Positions 1 to 4,436 of a DNA stretch of 7,090 nucleotides are shown here, in pieces. Source of the stretch: Planctomycetota bacterium. Lineage in GTDB: Bacteria > Planctomycetota > PUPC01 > JABMSA01 > JAUWKK01. Positions within the stretch are counted from its first letter, which is position 1, and every line of letters starts with the position of its first letter. Position numbers and translations under genes: made by a program. The notes beneath the pieces were generated by a model that searched no databases, was not told the DNA's origin, and saw nothing but the letters and a program-made list of their open reading frames with translations. The stretch spans positions 1-7,090 of the forward strand of contig JAUWKK010000147.1 in the NCBI GenBank assembly GCA_030614245.1, in the 5' to 3' direction.

Positions 1-97
1 GACATTGACGCGCAAAATCGCGCCTGACGGCCTGCAATTCTTCGCCAGACCCAGCCTTCAACACATCCTCACATTCGCGGCATACTAGATTCCCCAC
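1..97 (-). CDS. Possible 5' end of a divergent gene, unknown product (partial)
   Basis: A minus-strand frame is open from an in-frame stop at 109-107 to the window edge. GTG at 97-95 is the only sensible start before residue 10. The predicted N-terminus contains V-C-R-E-C-E-D-V-L followed by a helix-like, charged stretch (E-E-L-Q-A-V-R-R-D-F), which looks protein-like. A C-x-x-C pair is visible but no family is recognisable from 32 codons. Against it, there is no ribosome site at normal spacing (the nearest GGAG is about 14 nt upstream) and third positions are less GC-rich than in the other genes here. In favour, the -10 dyad at 154-166 could fire leftward toward it. It could equally be non-coding. 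Confidence 0.3.
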   Translation of the reverse strand, partial: MGNLVCRECEDVLKAGSGEELQAVRRDFARQC

Positions 98-99
98 GA

Positions 100-117
100 T
101 TGGAGGTCAGACTCCAA
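100..117. repeat. Short inverted repeat upstream of the promoter
   Basis: TTGGAG (100-105) and CTCCAA (112-117) are perfect 6-bp inverted arms around a 6-nt loop, ending 13 bp before the -35 box. No T-run follows, so it is not a canonical terminator. It may be an operator half-site pair or chance. Confidence 0.35.
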
Positions 118-130
118 GGCGTCCCGCCCG

Positions 131-159
131 TTGACTTGGAATCACCGGCGGGATATAAT
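131..159 (+). promoter_or_regulatory. Sigma-70-type promoter for the zinc-ribbon/HEAT gene
   Basis: The -35 box TTGACT (131-136, five of six consensus bases) and the -10 box TATAAT (154-159, six of six) are separated by exactly 17 bp. The expected transcription start is near 166, giving a leader of about 48 nt to ATG 214. The box lies within the maximal open frame of the downstream gene, which argues against any start codon upstream of about 166. It probably drives both the zinc-ribbon/HEAT gene and pheT. Confidence 0.8.
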
Positions 160-166
160 CATTATA
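154..166. promoter_or_regulatory. Symmetric -10 dyad TATAATCATTATA
   Basis: The -10 hexamer is followed, after one C, by its exact reverse complement (ATTATA, 161-166). The minus strand therefore also carries a perfect TATAAT, at 166-161. No good minus-strand -35 is seen at 16-18 bp. The dyad may allow leftward initiation toward the open frame at 97-1, or it may be a small operator over the start site. The symmetry is seen directly; its role is inferred. Confidence 0.5.
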
Positions 167-201
167 GACTTGAGAGAAACCCCTCACGGTCATTTGCGGC
201 T

Positions 202-206
202 GAGGT
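202..206 (+). promoter_or_regulatory. Ribosome binding site that decides the start at 214
   Basis: GAGGT lies 7 nt upstream of ATG 214, inside the leader expected from the promoter at 131-159. The alternative TTG start at 100 lies upstream of the promoter and would not be on the transcript. Confidence 0.7.
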
Positions 207-213
207 CAGCGCT

Positions 214-2124
214 ATGGCTGAAGAGCAGCCGGCCCGACAACCGAATGTTCTAAAGGCACTCAGGGGGCTTTTCTGTGCCTCCTGTGGGCGTGAAGTGCTC
301 CTGGAAGAGATGAACGACGGCACTGCGAGACAGTTTGCAGGGAAGGTATATTGCCCCCAGTGCCTGAATGCCAAGACCCACAGTGAAGCGTCAAAGTGCC
401 GAAAATGCGGCGCTTACGAGATGCCTCTCTTCGACGGCAAGACGCTGCTGTGCCGAAAATGCGGCGCTGAACTGAGCACCCGGACCGGCAAGACCGCGGG
501 CAAATCCGGCTCGAGCAGGACAGCTCTAAAGGTCTGCCCCGAGTGCAATGGTATAGTGGGCGTGGGAGCAACCATCTGCGGGCATTGCGGCGAGCCGCTC
601 ACCCGAGCCGCCAGGAAAGCAGTCAGCCGCCGGGCATTCACCAGGCCGTTCCTCGCAGCGGCCTTCACGATGGCCCTCGTGGTCGCCGGGGCACTCGTTC
701 TGGGGGCGTACATCTTCAAGGCGGACCCCTGGCGGGAGACTGTCGATCTTTCCGCCGTCAACGAACAGACCGGGAAACTGGACGCCATCGAAGGGCGGAT
801 CGGTTCGATCGAGCAGGAGCTATCGGGCCTGAAACAGTCGGCTCCGTCCGAGGACTACGTTACAAAGAAGCATCTCGACGCGAGAATCAGGTCCATCGAG
901 GAGCTTCTCAAGAGCAAGTCCGATCTCAACTCGGCAAAGATAACCACCGTCGAACTTCGCCTGGCTGCAATCGACGACGCAATCAAGGAACTCTCGAAAC
1001 GACCGGAGCCTGCCGCACTCACGCCCAGGAACGGAGCCGCCCGCGCCTTGAATGCCGTCGAGCGGATGGTCGAGAATGCGCCTGACAAACCCGATCGGAA
1101 TCCACCCGACGACCGGGCAGCAGACAAGGAACTGCTTGCCAGGATGAGCCGCGATCTCGACAAACTGCGCAAGGAGAGCCACCAGCTTGTGCAGGAATTG
1201 CGTTTTGGTGAGGCACTGGCAGTCTGGGACAGCCGCCCCGAATACAGGGCCGCCCACTGGCAGGCAGGCCGCGAGAAGCAGAAGCGCACTATACGAGCGA
1301 TGGCAAAGGCAAGGTTCGAAAACGACCAAGCCGGGGCCGAGAAGCTCGCAGGCCGGGGCCGCAACGACGACGTCATCGAAATCTATCGCAAGGCAGCCGG
1401 CTACGGCGTTCCCGAGATTACCCGCGCAGCCGAGAAGCGCATGGCCGAACTCCGCCGAGGCGCCATTCCCGCGGTCGCAAGTCCCGAGACAGCCAAGCTG
1501 CTTAGAATTCTCAACAATCCGAAATCGCCTCCGCACGCGCGGGCCGATGCCGCCAAGACGCTCGGCGCCATCGGCGATAAGGCGGCAGCCGGTATCCTCG
1601 TCCGGGCACTCGACGACACCGACTGGTACGTCCGCGTAGTTGCCGCACAAGCGCTCGCAAAAATGAAGCATACTGCCGCCGTGCCCAAGCTGGTCGACAA
1701 CCTCACGCACATAATCATTCCCGTCAGAGAGCGCTGCGCGCAGGCGCTGAAGGACATCACGGGCCAGGATTTCGGCCAGGACGCGGCGAAATGGCGCGAC
1801 TGGCTCGCGGCGAATCCGGACATCCTGACCAGCACCACACCTGATACCGGCCCCGACAGTAAGCCGCCGGCACCCGTCCCGAATGCGTTCCCATCGCAGG
1901 TGGTCGTCTACAAGCCTGCCGAGCATTCCATCGGGTTCACCCTCGGCGGCGGCCAGAAGCTTGACAAAGGCGACGCCGTCTGGATCTACAAGAAAGGCAA
2001 GCGGCTGTGCCAGGTCATCATTGAAGACGTCGGCCAGATGCACGCCGTCGGCAACATCAAAGGCCTGCAGGACCTCACCTCAATCGCCAAGGGCGACACG
2101 ATAATGGTCGGAGTGTTGAAGTAG
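214..2124 (+). CDS. Membrane-anchored zinc-ribbon, coiled-coil, HEAT-repeat protein of unknown function
   Basis: The protein has 636 residues and I do not recognise it as a named gene. Three zinc-ribbon modules stand at the N-terminus: C21/C24-C47/C50, C62/C65-C80/C83 and C108/C111-C122/C125. An Arg/Lys-rich stretch (131-144) precedes one membrane segment (about 146-168), which by the positive-inside rule puts the zinc ribbons in the cytoplasm and the rest outside. Heptad-like coiled coil follows (about 183-262 and 300-330), then an alpha-helical, TPR-like stretch (about 325-412). PBS-lyase-type HEAT repeats (about 422-530) end in W-R-D-W-L. After a Pro-rich linker comes a C-terminal beta-rich domain (about 560-636) with G-G-G-Q-K-L-D-K-G-D-A-V-W, similar in style to small beta-barrel domains of envelope proteins. 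It may be a scaffold or sensor; no catalytic motif is visible. It lies 49 nt upstream of pheT, with no terminator between. The start at ATG 214 is chosen from the promoter and ribosome site. Confidence 0.85.
   Translation: MAEEQPARQPNVLKALRGLFCASCGREVLLEEMNDGTARQFAGKVYCPQCLNAKTHSEASKCRKCGAYEMPLFDGKTLLCRKCGAELSTRTGKTAGKSGSSRTALKVCPECNGIVGVGATICGHCGEPLTRAARKAVSRRAFTRPFLAAAFTMALVVAGALVLGAYIFKADPWRETVDLSAVNEQTGKLDAIEGRIGSIEQELSGLKQSAPSEDYVTKKHLDARIRSIEELLKSKSDLNSAKITTVELRLAAIDDAIKELSKRPEPAALTPRNGAARALNAVERMVENAPDKPDRNPPDDRAADKELLARMSRDLDKLRKESHQLVQELRFGEALAVWDSRPEYRAAHWQAGREKQKRTIRAMAKARFENDQAGAEKLAGRGRNDDVIEIYRKAAGYGVPEITRAAEKRMAELRRGAIPAVASPETAKLLRILNNPKSPPHARADAAKTLGAIGDKAAAGILVRALDDTDWYVRVVAAQALAKMKHTAAVPKLVDNLTHIIIPVRERCAQALKDITGQDFGQDAAKWRDWLAANPDILTSTTPDTGPDSKPPAPVPNAFPSQVVVYKPAEHSIGFTLGGGQKLDKGDAVWIYKKGKRLCQVIIEDVGQMHAVGNIKGLQDLTSIAKGDTIMVGVLK
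396..468 (+). repeat. 19-bp direct repeat encoding a duplicated zinc knuckle
   Basis: GTGCCGAAAATGCGGCGCT occurs identically at 396-414 and 450-468, 54 bp (18 codons) apart and in the same frame. Both copies encode C-R-K-C-G-A, the two halves of the second zinc ribbon. Perfect DNA identity including third positions suggests a recent internal duplication or gene conversion, not just protein-level constraint. Confidence 0.85.
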
Positions 2125-2156
2125 GACAGCACCCGCAACTCTGCGATGACGGCAAG

Positions 2157-2161
2157 AGGAG
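2157..2161 (+). promoter_or_regulatory. Ribosome binding site of pheT
   Basis: AGGAG in the 49-nt gap lies 12 nt before ATG 2174, a somewhat long spacing. No promoter or hairpin is seen in the gap, which supports co-transcription with the gene before. Confidence 0.55.
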
Positions 2162-2173
2162 TCTCGACCGGCA

Positions 2174-4231
2174 ATGAAAGTAAGTCTCGATTGGCTGAAG
2201 GACTACGTTGAGATAACGCAGACGCCCGAAGAACTGGCTGAGATGCTGACGCTCCTGGGAGCAGAAGTCGAAAGCGTGACGCATCTCGGGAACGACGTTT
2301 GCATCGAGCTCGAGATCAACTCGAACCGTCCCGACCTTCTGAGCACCATCGGCATAGCGCGTGAAGTGGCCGCTGCTACCGGACAGAAGGTCAAGCTGCC
2401 TGCCGTCGAGTTCGCCGATGACGGCGAGCCGATCGAGAGCGAGACGAGCGTCGAAGTGCTCGATCCCGAGCTGTGCCCGCGATACACGGCTCGGCTGATC
2501 CGGGGCGTTACGATCGAGCCGTCTCCGCCCTGGATGCAAAGGCGCCTCGAGGCCATCGGGCTGCGCCCGATCAACAACGTCGTGGACATCACCAACTACG
2601 TGCTGATGGAATGCGGCCAGCCGCTGCATGCTTTCGATTTCAGCCTGCTGGAAGGCGGCAGGATCATCGTCCGCCGCGGACGCGCCGGCGAGACGATAAC
2701 GTCAATCGACGAGACCGAATGCAAGCTGACGCCCGAACGCCTGGTCATCGCCGATGGACGGCGGCCAGTCGCCGTAGCCGGTGTCATGGGTGGAGCCGAC
2801 AGCGAGGTCTCGAACACCACCGTCGACGTGCTGATCGAGAGCGCCGTCTTCGATCCCGTCAGCATCCGCCGCAGCTCGCGAGCGCTCAACCTGGCGTCGG
2901 ATTCATCCTATCGCTTCGAGCGAACTGTCGATCCGGTCGGCTGTGAATGGGCGTCGAGGCGGGCTGTCAGCCTGATCCGCGAATTCGCGGGCGGGACAGT
3001 CTCGAAGGGGCTGATCGACGTCAACACGGTCGATCTGTCCGAGCCGCTCGTCAAGATGCGGCTCTCGCGCATTTCTCGAGTATTAGGCGTCGAGATTCCC
3101 GCCGCCGAGGTGAACCGGATACTCGACGCGCTCGAGTTCCGCGTTGTGGAATCCGAAGACGACACGCTCACGGTGGCCATCCCGCCGTTTCGCCGCGAGG
3201 TCTGCCGCGAGATCGATCTGATCGAGGAGGTCGCACGTGTCTGGGGCTACGAGCGCATCCCCGAGACCAGCGGAATGAGCATAAAGGTGGGCACGGGCAG
3301 CAAGGTCGAGGCGGTCAGCCGGTTCATCCACGAGACGCTCGTGCGCGCGGGATACGACGAAGTCGTCACCACGAGCTTCGTCGCCCCCGGATGCGGGAGC
3401 GATCTCACACCGTGGCCCAAGAAAGGCCCGGTCATAATCATGAATCCGCTGCGCGCCGACGAGAGCGCCCTCCGGGCGAGCGTACTGCCGGGGCTGCTGC
3501 ACGTCAAGCAGCACAACCAGGACAGGGGCCTCATCTACGCCGACATCTTCGAGATCTCGCGCGTCCAGTGGCTCAACGCCGCCGGCCAGCCCGTCGAGAT
3601 CGATACCGTCGGGATCATGACCGATGGCGGCTTCAGGGAGCTTAAGGGCGTCATCGAGGCGCTCCTGGATCGACTGTGCGCCGCAACCCAATGCGCGTTC
3701 GTCCCCCGCGACAACAGGCTGTTCGTCCCGGGAAAGGCAATCGCCATAACGATTGTGGGGCAGGCTTTCAGCCTGCCAATTAATCAGCAGCCTGGAAAGG
3801 CTGCTCCACATCCCGTCGGCTGGCTCGGCGAACTGACCGAAACGCTCAGGAAGTACTACGATCTGAAACGGCTGCCGTGCTACGCCGAACTCGATCTGAG
3901 CACGCTGCGAGGCCACGCCGTGCTCGAGCGCCATGCGGATGAACTGCCGCGTTTCCCTTCCGTCCAGCGCGACGTCGCCATCGTCGTCGACGAAGCCGTC
4001 ACGTGGGAGCAGATCACCGACTGCATCGACGCGGCCGAACCGAGCCGCGAGAACATCAAATTCATCGACCTCTACCGGGGCGAACAGATCGGCGTCGGCA
4101 AGAAGAGCATAATGTTCTCGGTGACGTATCGGCACCCTGACCGGACGCTGACCAACGAAGAAATCGTCGAGCCGCAAAACCGGCTGATAGCGGCATTGGA
4201 ACGCAACCTTGGAGCCAAACTCCGCGCATAA
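2174..4231 (+). CDS. pheT: Phenylalanine--tRNA ligase beta subunit (short form with a 19-residue insertion)
   Basis: With PheS this cytoplasmic enzyme forms the alpha2-beta2 synthetase that charges tRNA-Phe; the beta chain edits mischarged Tyr-tRNA and binds tRNA. The N-terminus (M-K-V-S-L-D-W-L-K-D-Y) is typical. The B3/4 editing domain spans about 95-285 (N-N-V-V-D-I-T-N-Y and G-V-M-G-G), B5 about 290-362 (P-P-F-R-R-E, then D-L-I-E-E-V-A-R-V-W-G-Y), the core about 375-580 (N-P-L-R-A-D-E-S-A-L-R, V-G-W-L-G-E-L) and the anticodon-binding FDX-ACB about 592-685 (F-P-S-V-Q-R-D-V-A). At 685 residues it is shorter than the roughly 800 usual in bacteria: the OB-fold tRNA-binding insert normally between the two halves of B1 is absent, with E-S-V-T-H-L-G-N-D joining directly to I-E-L-E-I-N-S-N-R-P-D. 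About 19 residues at 527-546 come from a palindromic DNA element. pheS is not adjacent. No truncation or frameshift is visible. Confidence 0.96.
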   Translation: MKVSLDWLKDYVEITQTPEELAEMLTLLGAEVESVTHLGNDVCIELEINSNRPDLLSTIGIAREVAAATGQKVKLPAVEFADDGEPIESETSVEVLDPELCPRYTARLIRGVTIEPSPPWMQRRLEAIGLRPINNVVDITNYVLMECGQPLHAFDFSLLEGGRIIVRRGRAGETITSIDETECKLTPERLVIADGRRPVAVAGVMGGADSEVSNTTVDVLIESAVFDPVSIRRSSRALNLASDSSYRFERTVDPVGCEWASRRAVSLIREFAGGTVSKGLIDVNTVDLSEPLVKMRLSRISRVLGVEIPAAEVNRILDALEFRVVESEDDTLTVAIPPFRREVCREIDLIEEVARVWGYERIPETSGMSIKVGTGSKVEAVSRFIHETLVRAGYDEVVTTSFVAPGCGSDLTPWPKKGPVIIMNPLRADESALRASVLPGLLHVKQHNQDRGLIYADIFEISRVQWLNAAGQPVEIDTVGIMTDGGFRELKGVIEALLDRLCAATQCAFVPRDNRLFVPGKAIAITIVGQAFSLPINQQPGKAAPHPVGWLGELTETLRKYYDLKRLPCYAELDLSTLRGHAVLERHADELPRFPSVQRDVAIVVDEAVTWEQITDCIDAAEPSRENIKFIDLYRGEQIGVGKKSIMFSVTYRHPDRTLTNEEIVEPQNRLIAALERNLGAKLRA
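3754..3810. repeat. REP-like palindromic element (two inverted hairpins) inserted in frame within pheT
   Basis: The element is bounded by TGTGGGGCAG and CTGCTCCACA, inverted ends differing at one base. Hairpin 1 is GGCAGGCT (3759-3766), loop TTC, AGCCTGCC (3770-3777). Hairpin 2 is AGCAGCCT (3786-3793), loop GGAA, AGGCTGCT (3798-3805). They are inverted copies around ATTAAT (3779-3784). Where the copies differ (CAGGCT/AGCCTG versus CAGCCT/AGGCTG), both sides of the stem changed together, so pairing is kept. The length of 57 bp equals 19 codons. The layout resembles inverted REP pairs (BIMEs), and in-frame placement recalls Rickettsia palindromic elements. Family assignment is inferred from structure alone. 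Confidence 0.8.
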
Positions 4232-4276
4232 TCCGCCATCTGATGCAAAACCTCGGCAAATCTTCCCGAAATCCTT

Positions 4277-4303
4277 TTGAAAATTGCTGGTGCGATCTGT
4301 AAT
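4277..4303 (+). promoter_or_regulatory. Weak candidate promoter for ftsK
   Basis: TTGAAA (4277-4282, five of six consensus bases) and TGTAAT (4298-4303, five of six) are separated by 15 bp, shorter than ideal. This is the only AT-rich stretch in the 205-bp gap between pheT and ftsK. No clear terminator follows pheT, so read-through from pheT is also possible. Initiation here would give a leader of about 125 nt carrying the heptamer repeats. Confidence 0.35.
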
Positions 4304-4339
4304 TTCATAAGGGCCGTGTGCCGTGAGGCTGCACGCTGG

Positions 4340-4374
4340 AAGCCTCAGACTTCACACTTCAGGCTTCAGGGTTG
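4340..4374. repeat. Degenerate heptamer tandem repeat, block 1
   Basis: Five consecutive 7-bp units can be read: AAGCCTC, AGACTTC, ACACTTC, AGGCTTC, AGGGTTG. The shared core is A-x-x-C-T-T-C. It is preceded by GAGGCT (4325-4330), which can pair with AGCCTC (4341-4346). Confidence 0.6.
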
Positions 4375-4404
4375 CCCTTCGCAATTTCTGCCTGAGGCCT
4401 GTAG
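4357..4404 (+). promoter_or_regulatory. Leader hairpin of ftsK, possible attenuator
   Basis: CTTCAGGCTTCAGG (4357-4370) pairs with CCTGAGGCCTGTAG (4391-4404) over 14 positions, with one G-U and one T-T mismatch, around a 20-nt loop. Because the 3' arm is a tandem heptamer, the same 5' arm can also pair with 4398-4407 or 4405-4414 at nine of ten positions. The last register would end directly at the T-run 4415-4418, resembling an intrinsic terminator placed just before the ribosome site. Regulation is inferred. Confidence 0.45.
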
Positions 4405-4418
4405 CCTGTAGCCTTTTT
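4391..4418. repeat. Heptamer tandem repeat, block 2 (complementary to block 1)
   Basis: Four 7-bp units can be read: CCTGAGG, CCTGTAG, CCTGTAG, CCTTTTT. Two are identical. The block is largely the reverse complement of the block-1 units, so the two blocks form a long stem. The T-run of the last unit ends two bases before the ftsK ribosome site. Confidence 0.65.
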
Positions 4419-4419
4419 C

Positions 4420-4424
4420 GGAGG
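4420..4424 (+). promoter_or_regulatory. Ribosome binding site that decides the ftsK start
   Basis: GGAGG stands 12 nt before ATG 4437, a similar long spacing to pheT. No comparable site precedes the in-frame GTG at 4323, and translation from there would run through the heptamer repeats. Confidence 0.65.
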
Positions 4425-4436
4425 GATTTTATCACT

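Noticed and set aside
2..88. Plus-strand frame ending at TAG 86-88 as the 3' end of an upstream gene
   Set aside because: It has only 28 codons and no recognisable motif, and it does not resemble the usual PheS C-terminus. It cannot be told from chance, and the minus-strand frame across the same bases is at least as protein-like.
100..213. Upstream extension of the zinc-ribbon/HEAT gene from TTG 100
   Set aside because: The extension contains the near-consensus promoter at 131-159, so it would not be on the transcript. ATG 214 has its own ribosome site and the zinc ribbons begin only after it.
820..2043. Long minus-strand open frame (407 codons)
   Set aside because: It lies opposite the well-supported zinc-ribbon/HEAT gene, has no ribosome site or known motif, and is expected as a shadow in GC-rich DNA.
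3755..3811. The pheT insertion as a frameshift or pseudogene sign
   Set aside because: The frame stays open, and V-G-W-L-G-E-L and the full FDX-ACB domain follow in phase, so the gene is probably functional.
3083..4177. Long minus-strand open frame (364 codons)
   Set aside because: It is a shadow of pheT with low-complexity composition and no motif.
4232..4276. Terminator after pheT
   Set aside because: No stable stem followed by a T-run was found; only a four-T run at 4275-4278 is present.
4323..4436. Upstream extension of ftsK from GTG 4323
   Set aside because: The 38 extra residues are a translation of the heptamer repeats. There is no ribosome site before GTG, while GGAGG precedes ATG 4437 and the resulting N-terminus fits the family.
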